Assembly: GCA_036273855.1 (NCBI GenBank)
Contig: DASUGU010000068.1
Coordinates: forward strand, 50,676-114,675
Reading direction: 5' to 3'
DNA length: 64,000 nt
Source of the DNA: DATEPR01 sp036273855
Lineage (GTDB): Bacteria; Actinomycetota; Actinomycetes; Mycobacteriales; Pseudonocardiaceae
Part shown: positions 1-8,712 of the stretch, piece after piece
Layout: each line of letters begins with the position of its first letter
Numbering within the stretch: the first letter of the stretch is position 1
The notes under the pieces: model-generated
Database searches by the model: none
Told to the model about the DNA's origin: nothing
Seen by the model: only the letters and a program-made list of their open reading frames with translations
Program-made: the position numbers and the translations under genes

Positions 1-987
1 GCCGAGGCGCTGGCGTCGGTGGTGCCGGCGCACCTCAACCGGATCCACTTCGCGCTGTCCGGCGCGGAAGCGGTGGAGACGGGCCTGAAGTTGGCCCGCG
101 CCAACGGTAGGCGCCGCCTGGTGTCCACGAAGATGGGCTACCACGGCAAGACGCTGGGCGCGCTGTCGGCCACCGCCAAGGAGGTCTACCAGAAGCCGTT
201 CCGGCCGCTGCTGCCCGACGTCACGCACGTGCCGTGGGGTGACGTGCCCGCCATCGAGCAGGAACTGACCGCGCACCCCGGCGAGGTGGCCGTCATCCTC
301 GAACCGGTGCAGGGCGAGGGTGGCGTGAACCTGCCGCCGCCCGGTTACCTGCCGGCCGTCGAGGCGTTGTGCCGCGAGCACGGCGGTTTCCTCATTCTGG
401 ACGAGGTGCAGACCGGCATGGGCCGGCTGGGCGAGTGGTGGGGTGCCGACCTCTACGAGGTCACCCCGGACGTGCTGCTGACCGGCAAGGCCCTGGGCGG
501 TGGCGTCATGCCGGTGTCCGCGGCGCTGGCCAACCGCACGACGTTCTCCCCGTTCGACAAGGACCCCTACCTGCACACCGGGACGTTCACCGGCGCACCC
601 GTGCTGATGGCCGCCGTGCAGGGCGCGATCACCGCCATCAAGGAGGACCGGCTGGTCTCCAAGGCGATGACGCTGGGCACCCGGCTGCTGCCCGAGATCC
701 AGCGGATCGCCATGTCGATCTGCCCGGACCTGGTGGCCGAGGTGCGCGGCCAGGGCCTGATGATCGGCATCGAGTTCCGCGAGACCGGCATGGCGGGCGA
801 GATGCTCATGGAGCTGTTCAACCACGGTGTGGTGGCCAACCACTCGATGAACGGCAGCTCGGTGGCCCGGTTCACACCGCCGGCGATCCTGACCGACGGC
901 GACGTCAACTTCCTCCTGGAGTCGTTCGAGAGCGCATGCCGTGACCTGGTCGAGCACCAGGCGCGGGTGCGGGAAGGCGGGCACTGA
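1..987 (+). CDS. Class III PLP aminotransferase, 5' end off-window
   Basis: PLP-dependent class III (ornithine/4-aminobutyrate type) aminotransferase. The frame is open from base 1, so the N-terminus is missing. The visible part has the family signature ILDEVQTGMGR (cofactor-binding Asp) and then LLTGKALGGG, whose Lys forms the PLP Schiff base. It ends one base before the ATG of the cyclase-like gene, so it belongs to the same operon. In this setting it may convert an aldehyde or keto acid into the amine of the product; that role is inferred from neighbours. The family is certain, the substrate is not visible. Confidence 0.9.
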   Translation, partial: AEALASVVPAHLNRIHFALSGAEAVETGLKLARANGRRRLVSTKMGYHGKTLGALSATAKEVYQKPFRPLLPDVTHVPWGDVPAIEQELTAHPGEVAVILEPVQGEGGVNLPPPGYLPAVEALCREHGGFLILDEVQTGMGRLGEWWGADLYEVTPDVLLTGKALGGGVMPVSAALANRTTFSPFDKDPYLHTGTFTGAPVLMAAVQGAITAIKEDRLVSKAMTLGTRLLPEIQRIAMSICPDLVAEVRGQGLMIGIEFRETGMAGEMLMELFNHGVVANHSMNGSSVARFTPPAILTDGDVNFLLESFESACRDLVEHQARVREGGH

Positions 988-988
988 C

Positions 989-1495
989 ATGCGCAAGGTG
1001 ATCCTGGACGCGGTGATCCACGGCGAGGACGCCGGCACCGTCTTCGAGAACTGCATGCAGTTCAGCAAGTACCCAGATCTGTCGCCGCACGTGCAGTCGA
1101 CCACCGTGGAGCGGACGCGGCCCAACCCGACCGGCGCGTCGAGCTGGGAACTGCTGTTCCGCAGCGGCCTGCTGCAGTGGTCGGAGGAGGAGCGCTACCT
1201 CAAGGACGACCTGCGCATGGAGTTCGAGCAGACCGAGGGCGACTTCGACGTGTTCGGCGGGTTCTGGACGTTCGACCAGGACGACGACGACGTGATCCTG
1301 CACTTCGAGTGCGACTTCGACTTCGGCATCGAGAGCCTGGCCGGGATCCTCGACCCGATCGCCGAGCGCGTCATCAAGGAGACCGTCGCGTGGGCCGTCG
1401 TGGAACTGCACGACGACGTCCGCCTCGGCGGTGACCTCGAACTCGTGGCAGACAAGTCCCAGGCCGCCGTCGGCGGCGTGCCCAACTCTCACTGA
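989..1495 (+). CDS. SRPBCC (polyketide cyclase/aromatase-like) protein
   Basis: 168-residue single-domain protein of the START/SRPBCC fold, resembling polyketide cyclase/dehydrase and coenzyme Q-binding proteins. The N-terminus (MRKVILDAVIHGEDAGTVF) and the acidic middle (FDVFGGFWTFDQDDDD) fit a helix-grip beta sheet, and the C-terminal amphipathic helix contains VIKETVAWAVVEL. The ATG at 989 lies directly after the aminotransferase stop; an earlier in-frame GTG at 941 would overlap that gene and was not used. It may bind or cyclise an acyl or polyketide intermediate, given the downstream KAS III and ACP, but the ligand is unknown. Confidence 0.75.
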   Translation: MRKVILDAVIHGEDAGTVFENCMQFSKYPDLSPHVQSTTVERTRPNPTGASSWELLFRSGLLQWSEEERYLKDDLRMEFEQTEGDFDVFGGFWTFDQDDDDVILHFECDFDFGIESLAGILDPIAERVIKETVAWAVVELHDDVRLGGDLELVADKSQAAVGGVPNSH

Positions 1496-1509
1496 ATGGT
1501 GGCTTCCCC

Positions 1510-2034
1510 ATGGATCTCGCGAACCCGTTCGAAACCCCGTCCACCTACAAGCTGCACCGCGCCGAGTACCTGGTCGGCCTGGTCGCCGCGCTCGTGCTGT
1601 TCATCCTGCACATCCACCAGATCCACTGGATCGCCGCGGTCGTGCTGTTCGTCTACATCGACCTGATCGGCTACATCCCCGGTGCGATCGCCTACCGGCG
1701 CAGCCCGGACCACCGCATCCCCAAGGGCTTCTACATCGCCTACAACACCATGCACAGCATGATCACGCAGGGCCTGGTGGCCATGGTGTACATGCTGGTG
1801 GCCGGACCGGACTGGACCCTGCTGGTGCTGCCGCTGCACCTGTTCGCCGACCGCGGCGTGTTCGGCAACTTCCTCAAGCCGTTCACCCTGGGCTTCGAGC
1901 CCGAGCCCAACGAGGTCTGGAACCAGGTCAAGGAGCGCCTGTTCCACAGCGCGCACGCGGCCAAGGGCCTGCCGGTGGCCGACGACGCCACCCGGCCCGC
2001 CACCGAGCCTGCCGCTCAGGGTGCGGCGCGATGA
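1510..2034 (+). CDS. Small His-rich integral membrane protein
   Basis: 174 residues with about four hydrophobic segments (residues 22-38, 42-62, 75-98, 100-120). Histidines are concentrated near the membrane: HIHQIHW at 35-41, NTMHSM around 80 and PLHLF around 107. The C-terminal 45 residues are hydrophilic. The next gene overlaps its stop as ATGA, so the two are translationally coupled. I do not recognise a family from sequence alone. Placement beside a flavin reductase and a diiron oxygenase recalls VlmO of valanimycin biosynthesis, a small membrane protein involved in N-N bond formation, but homology was not tested. It could instead be a His-ligated membrane oxidase of another kind. Confidence 0.7.
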   Translation: MDLANPFETPSTYKLHRAEYLVGLVAALVLFILHIHQIHWIAAVVLFVYIDLIGYIPGAIAYRRSPDHRIPKGFYIAYNTMHSMITQGLVAMVYMLVAGPDWTLLVLPLHLFADRGVFGNFLKPFTLGFEPEPNEVWNQVKERLFHSAHAAKGLPVADDATRPATEPAAQGAAR

Positions 2035-2597
2035 TCCCCGGCCAGGTGCGGTCCGGGACACCGGTCGAGCAGGACGCGGTCCGGCGCCTGACCACCGGGG
2101 TGACCGTCCTGACGGTCGCCGACGGGCAGTCGGTGCACGGGGCGACGGTCAGCGCCGTCAGCCTGGTCGCCCGTGACCCGCTGATCGTGTGTGCCGGACT
2201 GCGCACCGGGTCCGTCCTGTCCGGACTGGCCCTGGACAGCGGCCGGTTCGCCGTCAACGTCCTGTCCGAGCGGCAGGCGCTGGTGGCCGACTGGTTCGCC
2301 AACCCGGCCCGGCCCGGCGGCAGGGAGCAGTTCGCCCTGGTGGGGTGGCGGCAGCACCCGGAGACCGGGATTCCGCTGCTGGACAACACGTTGGCGGTGC
2401 TGCTGTGCCGGGTCCACCGGCACGTGCCGGCCGGTGACCACGAACTGCTGCTGGGCGAGGTGGACGAGGCGACCGTCGGCGTCGGCAGCCCGCTGGTCAG
2501 CTTCGACGGTGCCCTGTACGGCGCCGAGTTCCGTGACGTGGCACGGCATCGGGGCTGGCGCAACGTGACGACGGTGGCCACCACCACGCTCGACTGA
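2031..2597 (+). CDS. Flavin reductase (HpaC/VlmR type)
   Basis: 188-residue flavin reductase-like domain of the two-component monooxygenase type. It shows the FMN-binding split-barrel pattern: LTTGVTVLT near the N-terminus, GATVSAVSLVARDPLIVC in the middle, and SGRFAVNVLSE. It would use NAD(P)H to make reduced flavin for a partner monooxygenase. No flavin monooxygenase partner is visible in the window, so the partner is probably upstream off-window. The ATG at 2031 overlaps the stop of the membrane-protein gene by four bases. Confidence 0.88.
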   Translation: MIPGQVRSGTPVEQDAVRRLTTGVTVLTVADGQSVHGATVSAVSLVARDPLIVCAGLRTGSVLSGLALDSGRFAVNVLSERQALVADWFANPARPGGREQFALVGWRQHPETGIPLLDNTLAVLLCRVHRHVPAGDHELLLGEVDEATVGVGSPLVSFDGALYGAEFRDVARHRGWRNVTTVATTTLD

Positions 2598-2626
2598 CGG
2601 ACCCTACGCACGAGAAAGGACCAGCC

Positions 2627-3616
2627 ATGACAACGCCGATTCCCGCCGAGACGGACTGGGACACGGCTCCGGGTCTGCTCGACGGCGCCATGAACCTGAC
2701 ACTCACGTCGGAGCAGTGCGACCTGCGCTACTGGCTGCGCAGCGTCGCCCAGGGCACCCTCGCCGGCCGCGCCGAGACCGGGCACGCCGCGCACGAGGCC
2801 ACCCCGGACCACATGCGCAAGCCCGGCCCGCTGCGCGACGCCCTGGTGATGGAACTGGGCTACCGCTCGGTCGCCGAGGAGCAGGCGACCAGGGTGCTGT
2901 CGCACTACGTGGAGAACGCGCCGAGCATCCCGGAGATGGAGTTCTACGCCACCCAGTTGCTGGACGAGGCACGCCACTCCATGGTGTTCCGCGACCACCT
3001 GCTCGACCTGGGCGTGCCGGCCAACGAACTGCACGCCACCATCGAGCGGATGTCCGCGGACTACAAGCGCGACGTGATCGACCCGATCCTGGACTTCGCG
3101 CTGGCCGCGGTGCGCGACGAGCACGACTTCGTCGGCGGCGTCGCCGTCTTCACCATCATCATCGAGGGCGTGCTGGCGCCGGCCGCGGAGCTGAGCGAGC
3201 GGAAGTGGAACGTGCTCGACCCGGCGGCGGGCGCGATCGCGCGGGGCGCGTCGATCGACGAGATCCGCCACCTGTCGGTGGGCAGCTCCATCGTGCGCGA
3301 GCACCTGATCCGCGACCCGGAGTACCGGCCGAGGCTGCTGGACATCCTGCAGCGCGGCCGGACGTTGTGGGACGGCATCCCGGACCGCAAGTACGTGCTG
3401 GAGCGCGAGGACCTGTTCCAGGAAGGCATGTTCCAGTTCGCCGACCTCATCGCCGACTACGAGGTGTGGCCCGGCGTGAAACTGCTGGACACCACCGCGG
3501 AGGGCCGGTACGACGAGGCCGAGCGGTGGACCGACCAGATGGCCGAGGTCCGGCTGGAGTACATGGGCATCAGCGAGGCCCTGCCCATGCTGCTGAGTGG
3601 CCAGGCGGCGTCCTGA
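2627..3616 (+). CDS. Ferritin-like non-haem diiron oxygenase (VlmB/AurF-like)
   Basis: 329 residues. The ligands of a carboxylate-bridged diiron site can be read directly: Glu84/85, DEARH at 113-117, Glu180 in IIIEG, and DEIRH at 211-215. This is the four-helix-bundle pattern of AurF-type N-oxygenases and of VlmB, which forms the azoxy group in valanimycin biosynthesis. There is a good ribosome site (GAAAGGA) before the ATG, and the stop overlaps the KAS III start as TGATG. The diiron chemistry is well supported; N-oxidation as the reaction is inferred from the neighbours. Alkane or beta-hydroxylation are alternatives. Confidence 0.82.
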   Translation: MTTPIPAETDWDTAPGLLDGAMNLTLTSEQCDLRYWLRSVAQGTLAGRAETGHAAHEATPDHMRKPGPLRDALVMELGYRSVAEEQATRVLSHYVENAPSIPEMEFYATQLLDEARHSMVFRDHLLDLGVPANELHATIERMSADYKRDVIDPILDFALAAVRDEHDFVGGVAVFTIIIEGVLAPAAELSERKWNVLDPAAGAIARGASIDEIRHLSVGSSIVREHLIRDPEYRPRLLDILQRGRTLWDGIPDRKYVLEREDLFQEGMFQFADLIADYEVWPGVKLLDTTAEGRYDEAERWTDQMAEVRLEYMGISEALPMLLSGQAAS

Positions 3617-4647
3617 TGCCGGGCATGCCTGGCGACACCGCTCACGCCGTCGTGGCCGGGCTCGGCTCGTGGCTGCCGTCGCGCAGTGTCAGCAACGACG
3701 AGCTGGCCGGTTACCTGGACACGTCCGACGAGTGGATCCGCAGCCGGACCGGGATCGCCGCCCGGCGCTGGGTCGACCAGGGGACGACGACGGGTGACCT
3801 GGCCGTCGAGGCGGGCAGGCTGGCGCTGCGAGCGGCGTCGGAGGACACGGTCGACGCGGTCGTGCTCGCCACCACCACGCCGGACCGGCGCTGCCCGGCC
3901 ACCGCGCCGGACGTCGCCGCCCGGCTGGGCATGACCGGCACGCCCGCGTTCGACGTGTCGGCGGTGTGCGCAGGCTTCCTCTACGGCCTGGCCACCGCGT
4001 CCGGCCTGATCGCCGCCGGCACGGCCCAGCGGGTGCTGCTGATCGGAGCGGAGACGTACTCGACGATCCTCAACCCCGGCGACCGCACGACGCGGGCGAT
4101 CTTCGGGGACGCGGCGGGCGCCGTCCTGCTGCGGGCCGGTTCGGCGGACGAGCCGGGTGCGATCGGCCCGTGCGTGCTGGGCAGTGACGGCGGGAACCGC
4201 GACCTGATCACCATCCCGGCCGGCGGCGCCGAGCAGCGCTCGGCCGGCACGGACGCGCCACCGGAGGATTTCTACTTCCAGATGCGCGGCGGGGACGTGT
4301 ACCGGCACGCGGTGACCCGGATGATCGAGTCCGCAGAGGAAGCACTGAGCCGGACCGGCTGGGCCGCCGACGAGGTGGACCGGTTGGTGCCGCACCAGGC
4401 CAACTCCCGGATCTCCACGGCGGTCGCCGAGCGGATGGGCATCGAGCCGAACCGCCAGGTCACCAACATCGAGCACGTCGGCAACACGGCGTCCGCCTCG
4501 ATACCGGTGCTGCTCGCCGAGACGGCGGCCGACGGCCGGCTGAAGCCCGGTCACCGGGTGCTGATCGTCGGGTTCGGCGGCGGGCTGGCCTGGGGTGCCA
4601 CGACGCTCACCTGGCCCGATGTCCCCGCACTCCGCGGAGAGGGCTGA
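3616..4647 (+). CDS. 3-oxoacyl-ACP synthase III (KAS III, FabH-like)
   Basis: 343-residue KAS III condensing enzyme. The triad is complete: Cys118 in DVSAVCAGFLYG, His in VPHQANSRI, and Asn in GNTASASIPVLL. The N-terminal DTSDEWIRSRTGI stretch is diagnostic of FabH. It would condense an acyl-CoA starter with malonyl-ACP, so it can set the length or nature of the chain. The start at 3616 overlaps the oxygenase stop; a second ATG lies nine bases on. With the adjacent stand-alone ACP and carboxylase it makes a minimal chain-initiation set separate from housekeeping fatty-acid synthesis. Confidence 0.93.
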   Translation: MPGMPGDTAHAVVAGLGSWLPSRSVSNDELAGYLDTSDEWIRSRTGIAARRWVDQGTTTGDLAVEAGRLALRAASEDTVDAVVLATTTPDRRCPATAPDVAARLGMTGTPAFDVSAVCAGFLYGLATASGLIAAGTAQRVLLIGAETYSTILNPGDRTTRAIFGDAAGAVLLRAGSADEPGAIGPCVLGSDGGNRDLITIPAGGAEQRSAGTDAPPEDFYFQMRGGDVYRHAVTRMIESAEEALSRTGWAADEVDRLVPHQANSRISTAVAERMGIEPNRQVTNIEHVGNTASASIPVLLAETAADGRLKPGHRVLIVGFGGGLAWGATTLTWPDVPALRGEG

Positions 4648-4690
4648 ACCTCAGGCGTACCAACCATTCCCGATCGAACGAGGAGAGGCA

Positions 4691-4921
4691 GTGTTCGAGG
4701 AACTGAAGCAGCTCATGGCCAGCAAGTACCAGCTCGACCCGGCGACGATCACGCCCGACGCGACCCTCAAGGGTCTCGGGCTGGACTCGCTGGACGTGGT
4801 GGAACTGGCCATGACCGCGGAGAAGGAATGGGGCCCCAGGGTCACCGACGACGAGCTGAACGAGGCACAGCGGCTGGACGCCATCGTCAAGCTCCTGGAA
4901 AGCCGCAACGCGAGGGTCTGA
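4691..4921 (+). CDS. Acyl carrier protein
   Basis: 76-residue stand-alone acyl carrier protein. The phosphopantetheine attachment Ser33 lies in LGLDSLDVVEL, and the acidic helix II (ELAMTAEKEW) follows. The start is GTG at 4691, preceded by an AGGAGAGG ribosome site at 4681-4688; an upstream in-frame ATG at 4595 would overlap the KAS III gene and adds an unrelated leader. The stop overlaps the carboxylase ATG (TGATG at 4918-4922). It is the likely partner of the preceding KAS III. Confidence 0.92.
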   Translation: MFEELKQLMASKYQLDPATITPDATLKGLGLDSLDVVELAMTAEKEWGPRVTDDELNEAQRLDAIVKLLESRNARV

Positions 4922-6408
4922 TGGCGCACGCCCAGACGATCGTCACGGGGCCGGCCGTGCGGGACACGGCAGCACGGCCGGCCCGGTCCGAACCGGACGC
5001 CAGGCAGTTGCTGTCCGCCCTGGCCGACCCGCTGTCCTTCCTGGAGGTGGGCAGCCAGGCCAGGCACCAGGCGACCGCGTTCGACATGCAGCGGCGCAGG
5101 CCGGCCGGCGACGGCGTGGTCACCGGACTGGCCACCGTCGCCGACCGCCCGGTCGCCCTGTTCGCGCAGGACTCGTCGGTGCTGGGCGGCTCCCTCGGCG
5201 AGACGCACGCGGCCAAGATCGTCCGGATCATGGACCGGGCGGCCCGCTCCCGGATGCCGGTGGTGGGCCTGGTCGACTCCGGCGGCGCCCGCATCCAGGA
5301 GGGTGTCGGCGCGCTGGACGGCTACGGCCGCATCTTCCGGACCAACGTCGCGCAGTCCGGCCGGGTGCCGCAGATCAGCGTCGTGCTCGGCACGTGTGCC
5401 GGCGGGGCGGTCTACTCCCCGGCGCTCACCGACGTGATCATCATGCGCCGCGGCGTGTCCCGGATGTTCCTCACCGGCCCCAAGGTGGTGCGCACGGTGA
5501 CCCACGAGGACGTCACGGCAGAGGACCTCGGCGGGAGCGACCTGCACTCCCGGTACTCCGGCGTCTGCCACCTGGTCGCGCAGGACGCGGACGACGCGCT
5601 CGAACTGACCCGGCGGGTGCTGTCGTACCTGCCCAGCTCCTGCTGGGACGAACTGCCCATGACCGAACCGGTCGCGCCCGACCCGATGCCCCACGTGCCG
5701 ACCAACCCCCGCCACGCCTACGACGTGCGGGACGTGATCCGGGGCACCGTCGACAGCGGGAGTTTCCTGGAACTGCAGGAGCGGTTCGCCCGCAACATCG
5801 TCATCGGGTTCGCCAGGGTGGCCGGCTGCCCGGTCGGGGTCGTGGCCAACCAGCCGATGGCACTGGCCGGCACGCTGGACATCAGCTCGGCCGAGAAGGG
5901 CGCCCGGTTCGTGCGCATGTGCGACGCGTTCGGGCTGCCACTGGTGACCCTGGTGGACACGCCCGGTTTCCTGCCCGGCACCCGGCAGGAGACCGGCGGG
6001 GTGATCCGCAAGGGCGCGAAACTGCTCTACGCCTACGCCGAGGCGACCGTGCCGAGGGTGACGGTCGTGCTGCGCAAGGCGTTCGGCGGCGCGTACATCG
6101 TGATGAACTCCCGCTCCCTGGGCGCCGACGCGGTGTTCGCCTGGCGGAACGCCGAACTCGCGGTGATGGGCGCCGAGGGTGCCGTCGACGTGATCTACCG
6201 CCGCGACATCGAGGCCGACCCGGACAGCAGGCCGGATCTCGTCCGCCGCTACCAGACCGAGGCCGCCGCGGCGCACATCTCGGCGGAACGGCTGTCCGTC
6301 GACGAGATCATCGATCCCGCCGACACCCGGGCCGTCGTCGCCATGACCCTCCAGTCGCTGCGCGGATCGCTGCGACCGCGCTTCCGCCACGACAACCTGC
6401 CGCAATGA
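4921..6408 (+). CDS. Acyl-CoA carboxylase carboxyltransferase (beta) subunit
   Basis: 495-residue biotin-dependent carboxyltransferase of the PccB/AccD family with two crotonase-fold halves. The N-half holds the oxyanion-hole motifs SGGARIQEG and GTCAGGAVYSPALTD; the C-half has FGGAYIVMNSRSLGAD and the substrate-pocket segment GAEGAVDVIYRR. It transfers CO2 from biotin to an acyl-CoA, giving malonyl- or alkylmalonyl-CoA. No biotin carboxylase/carrier alpha subunit is present here, so it probably shares one encoded elsewhere. It overlaps the ACP stop. The operon suggests extender-unit supply for the KAS III/ACP pair. Confidence 0.92.
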   Translation: MAHAQTIVTGPAVRDTAARPARSEPDARQLLSALADPLSFLEVGSQARHQATAFDMQRRRPAGDGVVTGLATVADRPVALFAQDSSVLGGSLGETHAAKIVRIMDRAARSRMPVVGLVDSGGARIQEGVGALDGYGRIFRTNVAQSGRVPQISVVLGTCAGGAVYSPALTDVIIMRRGVSRMFLTGPKVVRTVTHEDVTAEDLGGSDLHSRYSGVCHLVAQDADDALELTRRVLSYLPSSCWDELPMTEPVAPDPMPHVPTNPRHAYDVRDVIRGTVDSGSFLELQERFARNIVIGFARVAGCPVGVVANQPMALAGTLDISSAEKGARFVRMCDAFGLPLVTLVDTPGFLPGTRQETGGVIRKGAKLLYAYAEATVPRVTVVLRKAFGGAYIVMNSRSLGADAVFAWRNAELAVMGAEGAVDVIYRRDIEADPDSRPDLVRRYQTEAAAAHISAERLSVDEIIDPADTRAVVAMTLQSLRGSLRPRFRHDNLPQ

Positions 6409-6448
6409 CCCACCCCTCCCACGACCGTTCACCAGAACGGAGGATCCC

Positions 6449-7960
6449 GTGACAGCGACCGCGACCCCGACCCAGACCCCGGGGGAGACCCAACAACTCA
6501 AACGGACCCTGAACACGCCGAAGATCGTCTTTCTCATCGTCGCCGCCGCGGCGCCGCTGGGCGCGATGGTCGCCACGGTCCCGCTGGCCTTCGCCATCGG
6601 CAGCGGCCCCGGCGTGCCCGCGATGTTCGTCTTCGCCGGACTCACCCTGCTGTGCTTCTCGGTCGGCTACGCCGCGATGGGCCGGCAGATCGTCAATGCC
6701 GGCGGCTTCTACACCTACCTGTCGTCCGGGCTGGGCAAACCGGTCGCGGTGGCGGGCGGGTTCGTGGCGATCATCGCGTACAACGCGATCGCCATCGGCG
6801 TGCTGGGCGCGTTCGGCTACTTCGCCCAGACGATCGCCGCGTCCCACGGGCTGAACCTGCCGTGGGAACTGTGGGCGCTGGCCGGCGCGGTGGTGATGGG
6901 ATTCCTCGGCTACCGGCAGGTGGACCTGAGCGCCAAGGTGCTGATGCTGCTGATGATCGGCGAGATCGGCGTGCTGCTCGCGCTGAACCTGGCGGTCATC
7001 GTCCACAAGGGAGGCGCCGCGCTGCCGCCGGTGTCGTTCAGCCCCGGTGTGGCGCTGGGTGCGGGTTCCGGTGTGGCGATGATGTTCGCGTTCGCGTCGT
7101 TCACCGGGTTCGAGTCGGCGGCCCTGTACGGCGAGGAGGCCAAGAACCCCAAGCGCAGCGTTCCGGTGGCCACCTACATCGCGGTGATCCTCATCTCGTC
7201 GTTCTACGCGCTGACGAGTTGGGCCGCCGTCGGCGGTGTCGGCGTCGGCCAGGTGCGGGGCACGGCCACCAAGCAGTTGGGCAACCTGTTCTTCCTGCTC
7301 AGTGACCGGTACATGAACCCGATCGCCACCGACGTGATGCAGGCACTGCTGTGCACCAGCCTGTTCGCCGCCATGCTCGCCCTGCACAACGCGGCCAACC
7401 GGTACGTCTACGTGCTGGGCAGGGAAGGCGTGCTGCCTCGGTGGTTCGGCGTCGTCCACCGGAAGCACGCGTCGCCGCACCGCGCCAGCCTGGTGCTGAC
7501 CATCGTGTCGGTCGTGGTGGCGGGCTGCTTCGCCCTCGGCGGGCTGGACCCGTACACCGGCCTGGCGTCCAGCATGCTCGGCCTGGGCACGCTCGGCATC
7601 ATCCTGCTCCAGGGCAGTGCGGCCGTGTCGGTGATCGCCTACTTCCGCAGGCGGCCGGAACGGCACTGGTGGCGCACGCTGATCGCGCCGCTGCTCGGCG
7701 CGGCCGGCCTGACCACCGCGGTCGTCCTGCTGGTGCTGAACTACTCCCTGCTCACCGGCACGAGCACGGCCCTGGTGAACCACCTGCCGTGGCTGTACGT
7801 CGTGCTCGCGGTGGCGGGCGTCGGCTACGCCCACTGGATGCGCCGCACCCACCCGAACCGGTACCGCAACCTGGCGTCCGTGCACCTGCGGTCGGACACG
7901 GACGCTCCCGAGGCGGTCGACACCGCCGACGTCGAAGCGGGAGCGTTGGCGGAACGTTGA
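6449..7960 (+). CDS. APC-superfamily amino-acid permease
   Basis: 503-residue transporter with twelve predicted membrane segments and APC-family hallmarks: APLGAMVATVPLAF in the first helix, an N-terminal GxG-type substrate loop (AIGSGPGVPA), and FTGFESAALYGEEAKNPKRSVP in helix 6 and its loop. The start is GTG at 6449 after a CGGAGG ribosome site. It follows the carboxylase by 40 bases and is probably the last gene of the operon. It may import an amino-acid precursor or export the product; direction is not visible. Confidence 0.88.
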   Translation: MTATATPTQTPGETQQLKRTLNTPKIVFLIVAAAAPLGAMVATVPLAFAIGSGPGVPAMFVFAGLTLLCFSVGYAAMGRQIVNAGGFYTYLSSGLGKPVAVAGGFVAIIAYNAIAIGVLGAFGYFAQTIAASHGLNLPWELWALAGAVVMGFLGYRQVDLSAKVLMLLMIGEIGVLLALNLAVIVHKGGAALPPVSFSPGVALGAGSGVAMMFAFASFTGFESAALYGEEAKNPKRSVPVATYIAVILISSFYALTSWAAVGGVGVGQVRGTATKQLGNLFFLLSDRYMNPIATDVMQALLCTSLFAAMLALHNAANRYVYVLGREGVLPRWFGVVHRKHASPHRASLVLTIVSVVVAGCFALGGLDPYTGLASSMLGLGTLGIILLQGSAAVSVIAYFRRRPERHWWRTLIAPLLGAAGLTTAVVLLVLNYSLLTGTSTALVNHLPWLYVVLAVAGVGYAHWMRRTHPNRYRNLASVHLRSDTDAPEAVDTADVEAGALAER

Positions 7961-7989
7961 CCGCGTGAGGGTCACCAGCGGGGAGGCCG

Positions 7990-8712
7990 GTGATCCAGGA
8001 GGACATCGGCGGCGCCCGTCCAGGCGTCGCCGATGTCGCCTGCCTGTCTGACCTGCCGTATCGTGCGGTCGTGCTCGGCTCGATGGCGGAGATCAGCGGC
8101 TGGGGCCCGTTCTTCGCGGTTCGGGCGGAGGCGGCGCCGGGCCCGCCGTGGCGGCCGGTGCGGGACCTGGTGGACGACCCGTCGGTGTTGTCGGATCGGG
8201 TCGCCGACGTGCGGGTTTCCCTGGCCGCGTCGGTGCGGGTGGCCGCGTCCGTGGCGCAGCTCGGTGTGGCCGCGCGGTTGGTGGCGCCGTCGCTGGCCGT
8301 CGCCGTGCACAGCGGCCGGTTTCCGGCGTTCGACGTGTGGTGGCGGGACGGGTTGAGTGGTGCGTTTCCGCTCGCCATGAGTGGCCGGTCGGTCGACACG
8401 CCGGCCGAGCTGGTGGACTTCCTGCGGCGGCTGGTCGACGCCGTCGCGGTGTTCTCGGTGTCCCGGCAGGTGTTGTGGGGCAACGTCGCGTCCGCGACCA
8501 ATGGTGCGGCAGTCATGATCGGGGTGGCCCGGCCGGACCTCGCGTCGCGCGCCATCACCGTGGCCGACGATCTGCTCGCCACGCCGCCGCTGCGCGGCAC
8601 CGGCGTTCGTGGTGCGGACGGCCGGTTCCGGCGCCGCAGTTGCTGCCTGATCTACCAGGCGTCGCCCGGCGCGGGCCGGGCCGGGCTGTGCGGGGACTGC
8701 GTGCTCGGCTGA
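7990..8712 (+). CDS. FhuF-like (2Fe-2S) ferric iron reductase
   Basis: 240 residues ending in the FhuF C-terminal iron-sulfur motif: Cys218-Cys219, then Cys234-x2-Cys237 at the extreme C-terminus. This arrangement marks siderophore-ferric reductases such as FhuF. It would reduce Fe(III)-siderophore in the cytoplasm. The GTG start at 7990 is preceded by GGGGAGG. No siderophore uptake or biosynthesis gene is next to it, so it may be an orphan or serve a system elsewhere. It lies 29 bases after the permease but its role does not connect to that operon. Confidence 0.82.
   Translation: MIQEDIGGARPGVADVACLSDLPYRAVVLGSMAEISGWGPFFAVRAEAAPGPPWRPVRDLVDDPSVLSDRVADVRVSLAASVRVAASVAQLGVAARLVAPSLAVAVHSGRFPAFDVWWRDGLSGAFPLAMSGRSVDTPAELVDFLRRLVDAVAVFSVSRQVLWGNVASATNGAAVMIGVARPDLASRAITVADDLLATPPLRGTGVRGADGRFRRRSCCLIYQASPGAGRAGLCGDCVLG

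Noticed and set aside
2716..4647. 643-codon fusion of an unknown domain to KAS III
   Set aside because: The first 300 codons are a shadow of the diiron oxygenase gene; KAS III homology begins at 3616.
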